Source of the DNA: JBKEBX01 sp047974615 | Lineage (GTDB): Bacteria; Bacillota; Clostridia; Lachnospirales; CAMZNU01 | Assembly (NCBI GenBank): GCA_047974615.1 | Contig: JBKECM010000179.1 | Coordinates: forward strand, 1-7,604 | Reading direction: 5' to 3' | DNA length: 7,604 bases | Shown: positions 1 to 6,369 of the stretch, one piece after another | Numbering within the stretch: the first letter of the stretch is position 1 | Layout of the letters: each line of letters starts with the position of its first letter | Position numbers and translations under genes: made by a program | The notes under the pieces: generated by a model | The model's database searches: none | What the model was told of the DNA's origin: nothing | The model's input: only the letters and a program-made list of their open reading frames with translations

Positions 1-52
1 TCTTTCGATTTGTATATTTACTTGTTTCTTCTCTAAATAATGATAATTGCAT
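1..52 (-). CDS. Start of an unidentified minus-strand gene, cut by the left edge
   Basis: Reading leftwards from the ATG at 52-50, 17 codons stay open to the window edge (MQLSLFREETSKYTNRK). An AAGGA ribosome-binding site lies at 66-62, nine bases from the ATG, and this is the main support for a real start. The product is not recognisable from 17 residues. The gene would be divergent from everything that follows. It could also be another decayed fragment like its right-hand neighbours. Confidence 0.4.
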   Translation of the reverse strand, partial: MQLSLFREETSKYTNRK

Positions 53-144
53 TGGCTCACGTCCTTTTATTTTTATTATATAATTATTTTAGAGATTTTT
101 CATCTATTTTGCAACGTTGCCAAGTTAGATTTTGGGTTTGAAGT

Positions 145-184
145 GCTATCTCAAATGAAAGGTAAGGGAATAATTTGAGATTGC
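145..184. repeat. Inverted repeat, 12-nt arms with one mismatch
   Basis: The arms at 145-156 (GCTATCTCAAAT) and 173-184 (ATTTGAGATTGC) are reverse complements except for one T-T position, with a 16-nt spacer. No T-run follows on either strand, so this is not a usual terminator. It could be an operator for the broken gene at 273, or the end of an old mobile element. Confidence 0.5.
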
Positions 185-221
185 AAGGAAAAATTTGATG
201 TTGGAAAGCAATGATCTATGG

Positions 222-247
222 ATAAAGTAACGGCTTTATGGTATAAT
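222..247 (+). promoter_or_regulatory. Probable extended -10 promoter of the broken Rpn gene
   Basis: A TATAAT box at 242-247 is preceded by TGG, which fits the extended -10 pattern TGN-TATAAT. No good -35 hexamer stands 17 nt upstream. A small inverted repeat, ATAAAG (222-227) and CTTTAT (234-239), sits directly in front of the -10 and could be an operator. A ribosome-binding site (GAAGGTG, 259-265) and ATG at 273 follow. Confidence 0.45.
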
Positions 248-272
248 TAATCAAAAAAGAAGGTGTTGTATT

Positions 273-635
273 ATGAGTAAAAAGAGAATTTAATCGCCTA
301 AAAACGATTATTTATTTAAAAGAATATTTTTTGATAATGCAGATAAAAATGTAATTCTTAAGAAACTGTTAGAAGATTGCATCGGTTTTGAACATAATCA
401 AGTTGAAGAAATAATACTAATAGATAGAACGTGCAACAAAGAATTTGAAGACGACAAAACTATTATCTTTGATGTGAACGCAAAACTTAGTGATGGCACA
501 CTTGTAAATGCAGAAATACAAAAATTAAATCATTATGGGTTTATTGAAAGAAGTGTTTTTTATACAAGCAGACGATTATCGGGGCAAGGAATTAAAGGTT
601 TGTTAAGACCACATGGGACGAACTGCAGAGCTTAA
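273..635 (+). pseudogene. Broken Rpn-family PD-(D/E)XK nuclease/transposase-like gene
   Basis: From ATG 273 the translation begins MSKKRI, meets TAA at 291-293, then continues in the same frame with SPKNDYLFKRIFF. This is the usual opening of Rpn (recombination-promoting nuclease, PDDEXK family transposase) proteins. The nuclease core is still visible: FDVNAKL with its Asp codon at 471-473, and NAEIQ with its Glu codon at 513-515, forming the D...ExQ-type active site. Likeness ends near 600, after RRLSGQGIKG, and the frame stops at 635. Intact relatives run to about 250-300 residues, so most of the C-terminal half is missing. The early stop is one base from a leucine codon (TTA to TAA). This is a dead remnant; intact relatives are DNA endonucleases that promote recA-independent recombination. 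Confidence 0.75.
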
Positions 636-691
636 AAGATACAAATAATGCATTTAATATAGTTGCGTTGACAGGTAAGATAGATACATAA
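602..691 (+). other. Short open fragment between two gene remnants
   Basis: In the frame that next carries the HipA-like fragment, codons from 602 read WDELQSLKDTNNAF and end at TAA 689-691. The wording looks like real protein, but I cannot assign it. It may be the end of the Rpn gene after a deletion, or the front of the kinase-like remnant downstream, since the frame is unchanged across the stop. Confidence 0.25.
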
Positions 692-1179
692 TTAAACTTA
701 AAGGAAGGTGTGGCTTCTTTATTTGCTGTAAAAGGCTATTTCTCAAAGGGGATTATAGGTGGATACTTAGTAAAAAGTAAAGAAGATGAGATATTAGAGT
801 ATCTAGCATACTTAATTGGTAAACAACTAGGTGTTTTTGTGTTTTTATATTTAATTATATAATTGGCAACCCAGACTTGCACAACGAGAATTATGGGGAA
901 TTATATAACAGTGACTTTGAGTTACTAAGTTTAGCCCAGCTATATGACCATAACGTTGCTTTTCAAAAAGGTTTTAACGGCGTAAGTAGAGCAACAATGG
1001 GTTCATCTGCTCTATTACCGCTAGATACAATAACAAAGCAGTTTATTGGTAATCATGAAGATATAGTCGAAGGGTTGGGAAATTTGAATTTGATAAAAGT
1101 AAATACATTTTTAACAGAAATACAACAGAGTGAACTAAAACAAAGAATAGACAGAGTGATTGGGTGGTCTAAATTTTAG
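692..1179 (+). pseudogene. Broken HipA-fold kinase-like gene
   Basis: Two fragments in different frames read as parts of one protein. The first (692 to about 840) gives AVKGYFSKGIIGGYLVKSKEDE and EILEYLAYLIGKQLGV, resembling the N-lobe of HipA-like kinases. The second runs from about 850 to TAG 1177-1179 and gives YIIGNPDLHNENYG, then LYDHNVAF and a helical C-terminal tail. The Asp-x-His-x-x-Asn motif (Asp codon 874-876) and the YDHN motif (Asp codon 946-948) match the catalytic and magnesium-binding loops of HipA kinases. The middle of the protein appears deleted and the frame changes near 840-850, so it cannot be active. HipA kinases are toxin components that phosphorylate tRNA synthetases or other targets; no antitoxin gene is visible here. 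Assignment is by remembered motif only. Confidence 0.55.
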
Positions 1180-1261
1180 TTGAAATAAATACAGAACTAA
1201 ATGTTAAGTTTATTTTAACAGTTTAAAAAATAGATTAAATATTTTGTATCATGGAGGGGTT

Positions 1262-2350
1262 ATGCCAATAAAGGTAATGTGTGGAGATATTAACGAATTT
1301 GTTGCAGAAGCAGTTGTTTGTTCAGTTTTAGATGGTGACATAAAAGGAATTAATAATATTGATAGAAGATTTAAGGGCGGTTCCGCTATAACAGCTTTAG
1401 ATAGTTACTATAATTTTTATTCTGAAGACAACCATTCAAACTCAACTAGTGTAAAAAATAAACTAAAGAAATTTATAGATTTTAGAGTAGGACAAGCAGA
1501 AATAAGCATAAATCCTAAAGGAAATTCTAAATATATAATTTACACTAGAGAGCCTATGCTGTATGAAGGTAGTGCAGAAGAAGTTTTTGGGTTAAGTGAA
1601 TGTTATAGCCAAGCTTTAAAACTCGCAAAGGAGCATAACTTAAAAAGTATTGCTTTTCCACTATTTTCAACTGGTCCATTTGGGAATTCAAAAACTCTAG
1701 CAATAAAGACTGCAAATGAGGTGATTTTAAAGTTTTTGGAAAATTATGAAATAGATATTTTTTTGATTGTGTCTAAAAGGTCTGAAAATTTACTTACTGA
1801 TAAAATGTATAGACAAATAAGCGACTATATTAAAAATAATTATGTAAGTGAGATTGAAGTTGAAGAGGTAGAGATAGAATATTGTTCGCCGTCATCAATT
1901 AGTCAAGAAAGGGCTTTAAAATCATTAAATACAGATAAAGATTTAATTAATAATGGTGATAAAGATAGTATAAAATTTTTACAAAACATTATGAAACGTA
2001 AAAGTGAAACTTTTTCTCAAATGTTATTGAGATTAATTTCAGAAAAGGGATTGACTGATGTTGAGGCATATAACAGTGCTTACATTGATAGAAAACTATT
2101 TTCTAAAATTAGATGTAATGATAATTATAGGCCAAATAAACAAACCATAATATCTTTTGCTATTGCACTTGAATTGAATTTAAAAGAAACAAATAAATTA
2201 TTAAATACTTCAAGTTTCACACTTTCAAATAGTAATAAATTTGATATAGTAATTTCATACTGTATTGAAAATAAGATTTATGATATTTTTGAAGTTAATG
2301 ATATAATACTTGCATTTGATCAAGTACTATTAGGTAAATTTATTAGTTAA
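1262..2350 (+). CDS. Divergent macro-domain protein with HTH-like C-terminal domain
   Basis: The ATG at 1262 is preferred over an in-frame TTG at 1244 because GGAGGGG (1253-1259) precedes it; this gives 362 residues. Residues about 1-175 are a macro domain, the fold that binds ADP-ribose or related nucleotides: GDINEFVAEAVV near residue 8, KYIIYTREP near 90, CYSQALKLA near 114 and SIAFPLFSTGPFG at 129-141, the second ligand loop. The first ligand loop is not normal: where NAAN and GGG usually stand, the protein has CSVLDGD and a reshaped stretch. ADP-ribose hydrolase activity is therefore doubtful and a pure sensor role more likely. After an acidic linker (about 195-245), residues 248-362 form a helical domain (FSQMLLRLISEKG, then DRKLFSKIRC and a repeated helix pattern) resembling lambda-repressor-type HTH. 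Clostridial macro proteins with this C-terminal domain are known. A terminator follows, so it is transcribed apart from the vWA gene or only partly with it. Confidence 0.8.
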   Translation: MPIKVMCGDINEFVAEAVVCSVLDGDIKGINNIDRRFKGGSAITALDSYYNFYSEDNHSNSTSVKNKLKKFIDFRVGQAEISINPKGNSKYIIYTREPMLYEGSAEEVFGLSECYSQALKLAKEHNLKSIAFPLFSTGPFGNSKTLAIKTANEVILKFLENYEIDIFLIVSKRSENLLTDKMYRQISDYIKNNYVSEIEVEEVEIEYCSPSSISQERALKSLNTDKDLINNGDKDSIKFLQNIMKRKSETFSQMLLRLISEKGLTDVEAYNSAYIDRKLFSKIRCNDNYRPNKQTIISFAIALELNLKETNKLLNTSSFTLSNSNKFDIVISYCIENKIYDIFEVNDIILAFDQVLLGKFIS

Positions 2351-2352
2351 AA

Positions 2353-2384
2353 TTTGTCGCATCTCTAGCGACCAAAGTTTTTTT
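2353..2384 (+). terminator. Intrinsic terminator after the macro-domain gene
   Basis: GTCGC (2356-2360) pairs with GCGAC (2368-2372) around a 7-nt loop. Past a one-base bulge, TTT (2353-2355) pairs with AAA (2374-2376). A run of seven T follows at 2378-2384. The hairpin begins two bases after the stop codon of the macro gene. Confidence 0.65.
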
Positions 2385-2389
2385 GAAAA

Positions 2390-2398
2390 TGTTATACT
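2390..2398 (+). promoter_or_regulatory. Probable extended -10 promoter of the vWA gene
   Basis: TGTTATACT at 2390-2398 fits an extended -10 box (TG, one base, TATACT). No clear -35 lies at the usual distance, which falls inside the terminator hairpin. Transcription would begin near 2405, leaving a short leader before the ribosome-binding site at 2425-2429. Confidence 0.4.
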
Positions 2399-2437
2399 TC
2401 AAATATAGTAAATATTAAATATTTGGAGGATGAAGCT

Positions 2438-3082
2438 ATGAAAAAAGGATTAACAGAAGTTGTATTTATTATTGATAAAAGTGGGTCTATGTCAGGATTA
2501 GAGGCAGACACAATTGGGGGTTACAATTCCTTCTTAAAAAAACAAAAAGAAGAAGAGGGCGAAGCAGTAATTACAACAGTTCTATTTGATAACAACTATG
2601 AATTATTACATGATAGAATTAATGTTAAAGGTGTTAATTACATAACAGATAAAGATTATTTTGTAGAAGGAACAACTGCTTTACTTGATGCAATTGGAAA
2701 ATCAGTAATGAAAATTAGAAATGTACAAAAAAATACTGCTGAAGAAGAAAAAGCAGAAAATGTTATTTTTGTAATTATTACAGATGGTATGGAAAATGCT
2801 AGTCGTGAGTTTTCTGAAAGTAAAATAAAAAGCATTATAGAGCATCAAAAGAAAAAGTACAATTGGGAGTTTATTTTTTTAGGTGCTAATATAGATGCAA
2901 TAACTACAGCTAAATATTATGGTATAGCTGAAAATAGAGCTGTCAATTATAGTGCTGATAAAGAAGGTACATTACTTAATTTTGATGTTGTGTGTAATAC
3001 AATAAGTAGCGTAAGACAAAAGAAAGGTATTTTAGAAAATTGGTCTGAAAAAATTAAATCCGACTTTGAAAGTAAAAGATAA
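2438..3082 (+). CDS. vWA-domain protein with complete MIDAS metal site
   Basis: The start is ATG 2438, eight bases after GGAGG (2425-2429), giving 214 residues; an upstream in-frame TTG at 2423 has no such site. The protein is essentially one von Willebrand factor A domain. The MIDAS motif is whole: DKSGS at residues 13-17 (DxSxS), the conserved Thr in GTTALLDA at 78-85, and Asp in ITDGMEN at 114-120. Strands VVFIID, ITTVLF, VIFVII and WEFIFLGA mark the alternating fold. There is no signal peptide or membrane segment, so it acts in the cytoplasm, most likely as a metal-dependent adaptor that assembles partner proteins. Single-domain vWA proteins of this kind are seen beside TerY-type kinase/phosphatase modules and MoxR-type ATPase modules. 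Here the neighbours are a macro protein, a WYL regulator and GTPases. The partner is not known. Confidence 0.85.
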   Translation: MKKGLTEVVFIIDKSGSMSGLEADTIGGYNSFLKKQKEEEGEAVITTVLFDNNYELLHDRINVKGVNYITDKDYFVEGTTALLDAIGKSVMKIRNVQKNTAEEEKAENVIFVIITDGMENASREFSESKIKSIIEHQKKKYNWEFIFLGANIDAITTAKYYGIAENRAVNYSADKEGTLLNFDVVCNTISSVRQKKGILENWSEKIKSDFESKR

Positions 3083-3149
3083 TCTTTGAATATATATATC
3101 TTTAGTATTTTTCAATATAAAATAAATTTTTAAATAAATTGAGGAGGAT

Positions 3150-3185
3150 TTGAATTGTAAAAATTGCAATAGCAAATGGGACATA
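3150..3185 (+). pseudogene. Possible 5' stub of a zinc-ribbon gene cut by IS30
   Basis: A very strong ribosome-binding site, GAGGAGGA (3141-3148), follows the vWA gene by about 60 bases. It is followed by TTG 3150 and codons reading MNCKNCNSKWD, a CxxC start typical of N-terminal zinc ribbons. The frame is lost a few codons later inside the insertion sequence (stop at 3189-3191). The site-to-TTG gap is only two bases, so the original ATG may have been altered. The last three residues overlap the IS inverted repeat, so only about eight codons can be host sequence. No continuation is visible to the right of the IS. Confidence 0.3.
3174..3184 (+). repeat. IS30 terminal inverted repeat core, left
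   Basis: AAATGGGACAT matches the reverse complement of 4359-4369 over 11 of 11 bases. It lies just beyond the transposase stop codon (3186-3188), as expected for the transposase-end terminus. Confidence 0.7.
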
Positions 3186-4271
3186 TTATAAAAAAGATAA
3201 ATGTTGTAAAAATAATTCATAAGGAGTATGATAATTAAGTATCTTTCTAGGTAAGTTGTTAATCCACATTTGAGCGTGAAGAACAGAAGAATCAGACACA
3301 TCAATTAATCTTCTTCGATTAGAGAAGAAACGGCGTAAAATTGAGTTTTGTTTTTCAATTGTCCCACGTTCAAAAGATGAATAAGGATGAGTAAAATATA
3401 TTTTACTATTTTAGTAGTGTTATGAAGCGTAGAAAATTCAGAACCATTGTCGCTAGTAATAGTTTTGAAGATTTTATCTGCTTTATCCCCATAGTAAGAA
3501 AAAATAGAATTAATGCCTTCTTCAACAGCTGATGATGTTTTAGAAGGTATTTTAACAACTAAACGCATTCTTGTAACACGTTCGTCTAATGTTAATAATA
3601 CTGGAGAATTTTCACAAGTACCAACTACAGTGTCAATTTCCCTCAATACTTTCACTTCGTAAAAGCCTGCTACGCAGTCTGGATTTCTTTCCAGTATATA
3701 GTGTCCAAACTCAGAACGCTCATCAACGATTCTTGGTCTGTTTTCAATACTATCGTCTAAGATGCGTCGATTGGTTCTACAACGTCTTGATTTAGTTTTT
3801 AACTTTACTCTTAGAGGTAAATCTATATTTTTAACTTTTAGTAAGCCTAAATCAATATAGTTATAAATTGTCTTAGTGCAAATCATAGAATCAAAACTTT
3901 TTAACAAGCAGGCTCTTCCATATATAGCATCTGGAGAAAGCTTTTTTACTAAAATTTGTTCTTCCACAAAACTAATAAATTCAGAAACTTCTGAAAGTTT
4001 ATACGGTTTTCTACAATTTTTTCTATTGTTTTCATAAATAAGCTGACTCGTATCATGATAGTAATTACTTGCTTTTTTTAGTTGTGATGTTAATGTTTCG
4101 ACTGTTCCTCTTTCGAGTTCTCTATACAGTGTTGACCTTGATATCCCTATAAGCCTTGCTATTTCAATTTTTGTAGTGCCTTGTTTTAATAAAATTTCAA
4201 TTTGTGCTCTTTTTTTCTGAAGTTAGGTGTTTAAATTTTCTTTGGTTTGGGGTATAATTAGTTTTAGTCAT
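3186..4271 (-). pseudogene. IS30-family transposase, broken by two frameshifts
   Basis: The start is ATG 4271-4269, preceded by AAGGA. The product opens MTKTNYTPNQRKFKHL. A run of seven A on the coding strand (4216-4210) throws the frame out; with six A it reads SEKRAQIEILLKQG and then the HTH IARLIGISRSTLYREL. The long middle frame carries EIDTVVG, LTLDERVTRMRL and SDNGSEFS, the first two catalytic Asp regions of the DDE domain. Near 3397 one base is missing; in the restored frame come HPYSSFERGTIEKQN, with the third catalytic Glu, LRRFF, and the tail INNLPRKILNYHTPYELF, ending at TAA 3188-3186. All catalytic residues are thus still encoded, but not in one frame. A further 20 codons (about 3650-3709) stand between FGH and EIDTVVG, where IS30 proteins normally read GHWEIDTVVG. 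Confidence 0.8.
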
Positions 4272-4330
4272 AGCGATTCCTTTTTATAATTATTTGGTGA
4301 GATACTTAATTATATCATTTTTCGCTATGA
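4268..4330 (-). promoter_or_regulatory. IS30 promoter region with start-sequestering inverted repeat
   Basis: On the minus strand a -10 box TATAAT (4314-4309) precedes the transposase start. TCATAGCG (4268-4275), which includes the ATG, is perfectly complementary to CGCTATGA at 4323-4330. The outer arm lies upstream of the expected start of the IS's own transcript, so only read-through RNA from outside would carry both arms and fold the ATG into a stem. This is the known way several insertion sequences silence impinging transcription; for this element it is inference. Confidence 0.4.
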
Positions 4331-4358
4331 TTTTTTTTATCTTTTTTTACTTTCTTTA

Positions 4359-4369
4359 ATGTCCCATTT
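4359..4369 (-). repeat. IS30 terminal inverted repeat core, right
   Basis: ATGTCCCATTT is the exact reverse complement of the left core at 3174-3184. It lies about 90 bases upstream of the transposase start, leaving room for the element's own promoter. Confidence 0.7.
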
Positions 4370-4458
4370 AATTTTACCATCAACTTTTAAAATTCTAAAA
4401 TTTAATTGAAAATTATATATATTTTTGTAAGATTATATGATAGTATTATAAAAACTAC

Positions 4459-4506
4459 ACATATTATGATATTTAGACATAATATGTCATTGCCAGTTTG
4501 TATAAT
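4459..4506 (+). promoter_or_regulatory. Promoter and operator of the WYL/MORN unit
   Basis: A TATAAT -10 box lies at 4501-4506, but the -35 position (4478-4483) reads CATAAT, far from consensus. That position is covered by dyads: a perfect 10-bp inverted repeat ACATATTATG (4459-4468) and CATAATATGT (4478-4487) with a 9-nt spacer, and within it GACA (4476-4479), five bases, TGTC (4485-4488). The GACA-N5-TGTC element recurs at the same distance from a -10 box at 6388-6400. An overlapping repressor site, or an activator site replacing the -35, would both fit. The WYL protein encoded next is the natural candidate binder. Confidence 0.6.
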
Positions 4507-4527
4507 GACTTTATAAGGGGGAGTTAC

Positions 4528-5490
4528 ATGGATAATTATATGAACAGTAAAAATGATAAAACCCAAAGAACACTAAGTATTTATACTAAATTGTTAAATG
4601 GATATATTGTTAATAAGGCAGAAGAAGCAACTAATTATAATGTTAATGAAAGAAGTATACAGCGTGATATAGATGATATTAGAAATTTTCTTGAAGTAAG
4701 CGTTGATAATTTTGGTATGAATAATACTGTCATATACGACCGTTTAAACAAGGGTTATAAATTAGAAAGATGTGATATTCCTAATTTAACTAATAGTGAA
4801 ATTTTGGCATTAAGTAAAATTTTACTTGATAATAGAGCTTTTACTAAAAATGAAATGAATTTAATGGTAAAAAAACTTGTAGAGTGTTGTGTTCCTAAAG
4901 AAAATCAAAACTTAGTATATGAACTGATTAGCAATGAAGCTTTTCACTATGTTGAGCCTAGACATAAAACCGTATACATAGACAAGATATGGTCTATAGG
5001 ACAAGCAATTAAAAATTGTCAATATATTGAATTCGAATATTTACGTTTAAAGGATAAGAAGCTGGTAAAGAGAAAAGTAAAACCACTAGGAATTATGTTT
5101 TCTGAATTTTACTTTTATTTAACTGCAGTTATTGATGATGAAGATGTAAAGAAAAATTTTGATGTTATAAATGATTCTTTTCCAACGATTTATCGAATTG
5201 ATAAAATACATGAACTTAAAATACAAGATGAAAAATTTCATATACCATACAGTAGTAGGTTTGAAGATGGAGAATTTAAAAAACGTATTCAGTTTATGTA
5301 TGGTAGTAGACTAAGGAAAATTAAATTTGAATATTTTGGTTTAGATGTAAATGCTGTTTTAGATAGATTACCCACAGCCACAATTATTTCAGAAGATAAT
5401 GGGAAATTTATAATCTCTGCCGAGGTTTTTGGAAATGGGGTTGATATGTGGTTAAAAAGTCAAGAAAGTGTTATAAAATTAATTAATTAG
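4528..5490 (+). CDS. HTH-WYL transcription regulator
   Basis: The ATG at 4528 follows AAGGGGGAG (4515-4523); upstream in-frame codons would lie in the promoter, so this start (320 residues) is firm. Residues about 11-58 are a winged HTH of DeoR type (NERSIQRDIDDIRNFL is the recognition-helix region). Residues about 150-230 are a WYL domain: IEFEYLRL near 167, then KPLGIMFSEFYFYLTA, where FYL at 196-198 takes the place of Trp-Tyr-Leu, and the conserved YRIDKI at 222-227. Residues from about 250 form the usual C-terminal WCX extension. WYL proteins sense nucleotide or nucleic-acid ligands and often control defence and stress islands. The MORN gene follows after 31 bases and is probably co-transcribed. 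The dyads in its own promoter suggest autoregulation. No recognised dedicated orthologue name applies. Confidence 0.88.
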   Translation: MDNYMNSKNDKTQRTLSIYTKLLNGYIVNKAEEATNYNVNERSIQRDIDDIRNFLEVSVDNFGMNNTVIYDRLNKGYKLERCDIPNLTNSEILALSKILLDNRAFTKNEMNLMVKKLVECCVPKENQNLVYELISNEAFHYVEPRHKTVYIDKIWSIGQAIKNCQYIEFEYLRLKDKKLVKRKVKPLGIMFSEFYFYLTAVIDDEDVKKNFDVINDSFPTIYRIDKIHELKIQDEKFHIPYSSRFEDGEFKKRIQFMYGSRLRKIKFEYFGLDVNAVLDRLPTATIISEDNGKFIISAEVFGNGVDMWLKSQESVIKLIN

Positions 5491-5521
5491 CTAAAAAATA
5501 ATAATTATTAGGAGTGATGAA

Positions 5522-5950
5522 ATGGGATTAGATATGTCTTTCGAAGTATTTGGTATTGACCCAAAGGCTATTACGTTAATGTATAGTTTTGATGAATTTT
5601 GTTGGATTGAAACAGATGAACCAAACACATGGACGATAAATGTTCCAGATGTTGGAAATCCGTCACCTACACTTTGTCAGTATATTGGAGAATTGGAAAA
5701 TGGTAAACCACATGGCTATGGTGAATTGTCAATAGTACCTAAATCAGGAAGCTATTCTACCGGTTATAAGGGGGAATGGAAAAATGGTAGATATAATGGT
5801 AAAGGAGAATTAATTACTGTTTTTTCATCACATACATATTTCTATGAGGGGTATTTTAAAGATGGGAATAAGTACGGTTATGGGGAATCAAAACATTACG
5901 GCGAAACTACAAAAGGTTATTGGAGTTGTAATAAATTTATCGGTGAGTAA
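5522..5950 (+). CDS. Small MORN-repeat protein
   Basis: The ATG at 5522 follows GGAG (5511-5514) by seven bases; the gene is 31 bases behind the WYL stop and very likely in the same transcript. The product has 142 residues. The first 50 are unrecognised (an IDPKAITLMYSFDEFCW stretch). From residue 54 come tandem MORN units: YIGELENGKPHGYGEL (54-69), YKGEWKNGRYNGKGEL (82-97) and YEGYFKDGNKYGYGES (108-123), with a partial fourth, KGYWSCNKFIG. MORN repeats form an elongated beta surface that binds proteins or sometimes lipids. There is no signal peptide or membrane span, so it is a cytoplasmic adaptor. Its partner could be the vWA protein or the GTPases nearby; nothing in the sequence proves this. 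Confidence 0.8.
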   Translation: MGLDMSFEVFGIDPKAITLMYSFDEFCWIETDEPNTWTINVPDVGNPSPTLCQYIGELENGKPHGYGELSIVPKSGSYSTGYKGEWKNGRYNGKGELITVFSSHTYFYEGYFKDGNKYGYGESKHYGETTKGYWSCNKFIGE

Positions 5951-6369
5951 GAAATAGAAGTTGATTAAGTTGATATACATAAAAATGTGAAAGATATTGA
6001 TTATTTTTGTTAAAATTTAACCCAGTTGAACATAGTATTGAGTTTGAAATAATTAATAGTTCAAGTGTAATTGGGAAGTTATATTAAAGAATTTGGATAT
6101 TTAAATAGTGTTTCTATAAATTAAAAAAAGTATAAACGTTATATTTGTGGTGATTTTATTGATATAACAAATGTTTTTGGTATATGTGATATTGTCTTTT
6201 AAAAATTAAAGCTGTATTTTAAAAAAATTGTAATTTTCAGTAAAAACTTAAAATAGTTTATGGTATATGACTTTGATACAAATTATAAAGTTAAAAATTT
6301 TTATAAAGTATATTTATTTAGTTTCTACAAAGCAACGAAATTACCATATATAAAATATTGTTTATAGTG
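5951..6369. other. Long AT-rich spacer, no supported gene
   Basis: No open frame of useful length exists on either strand, and no clear terminator follows the MORN gene. A 13-nt palindrome (GTTAAAATTTAAC, 6009-6021) is the only strong symmetry. The best coding-like scrap is about 6007-6087 (reading NPVEHSIEFEIINSSSV, then stop), which may be the relic of a lost gene. The stretch divides the WYL/MORN unit from the GTPase promoter. Confidence 0.5.

Larger units (their letters stand above)
53..272. other. Non-coding spacer with two dyad symmetries
   Basis: No reading frame is supported here. The stretch separates the divergent minus-strand start at 52 from the broken Rpn gene at 273. It holds a perfect 10-bp palindrome at 111-120 (GCAACGTTGC), an inverted repeat at 145-184 and a promoter-like -10 box at 242-247. 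Its function is unknown; control of one or both flanking genes is the simplest guess. Confidence 0.5.
3174..4369 (-). mobile_element. Decayed IS30-family insertion sequence
   Basis: The element contains one IS30-type transposase gene on the minus strand, bounded by inverted ends: AAATGGGACAT at 3174-3184 and its reverse complement at 4359-4369. A second block, AAAAAAGATAAA, lies a few bases inside each end. Weaker likeness outside the core (GTAAAAATT from 3157 and AATTTTAC to 4377) could extend the ends by 8-17 bases. No target-site duplication is visible next to the core ends; IS30 elements make only 2-3 bp. The transposase is frameshifted twice, so the copy cannot move by itself. It separates the macro/vWA pair from the WYL/MORN genes. 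Confidence 0.75.

Noticed and set aside
111..120. GCAACGTTGC palindrome as a regulatory site
   Set aside because: It is a perfect palindrome but occurs once, and its position relative to the minus-strand start gives no clear role; I noted it only in the spacer entry.
3032..3304. Minus-strand open frame of 90 codons
   Set aside because: It overlaps the end of the vWA gene and runs in the wrong frame through the true C-terminal coding of the IS30 transposase. Its composition is that of an AT-rich chance frame and it has no suitable ribosome-binding site.
3589..3795. Plus-strand open frame of 68 codons inside the IS30 element
   Set aside because: It lies opposite the conserved DDE coding of the transposase, which explains the sequence; it has no ribosome-binding site or known motif.
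3157..4378. Longer IS30 ends including GTAAAAATT and AATTTTAC
   Set aside because: The outer likeness needs an 8-nt gap on the left and is made of A and T only. I kept the 11-bp core as the supported boundary.
3150..4400. Target-site duplication at the IS30 ends
   Set aside because: Bases next to either candidate boundary do not match; a 2-3 bp repeat could not be told from chance in this composition.
6009..6021. GTTAAAATTTAAC palindrome as operator or terminator
   Set aside because: It is too AT-rich to be stable, has no T-run, and is not repeated at another promoter in the window.
6007..6087. Short coding-like scrap in the spacer after the MORN gene
   Set aside because: About 26 codons without a ribosome-binding site or recognised motif; not enough to call a gene.
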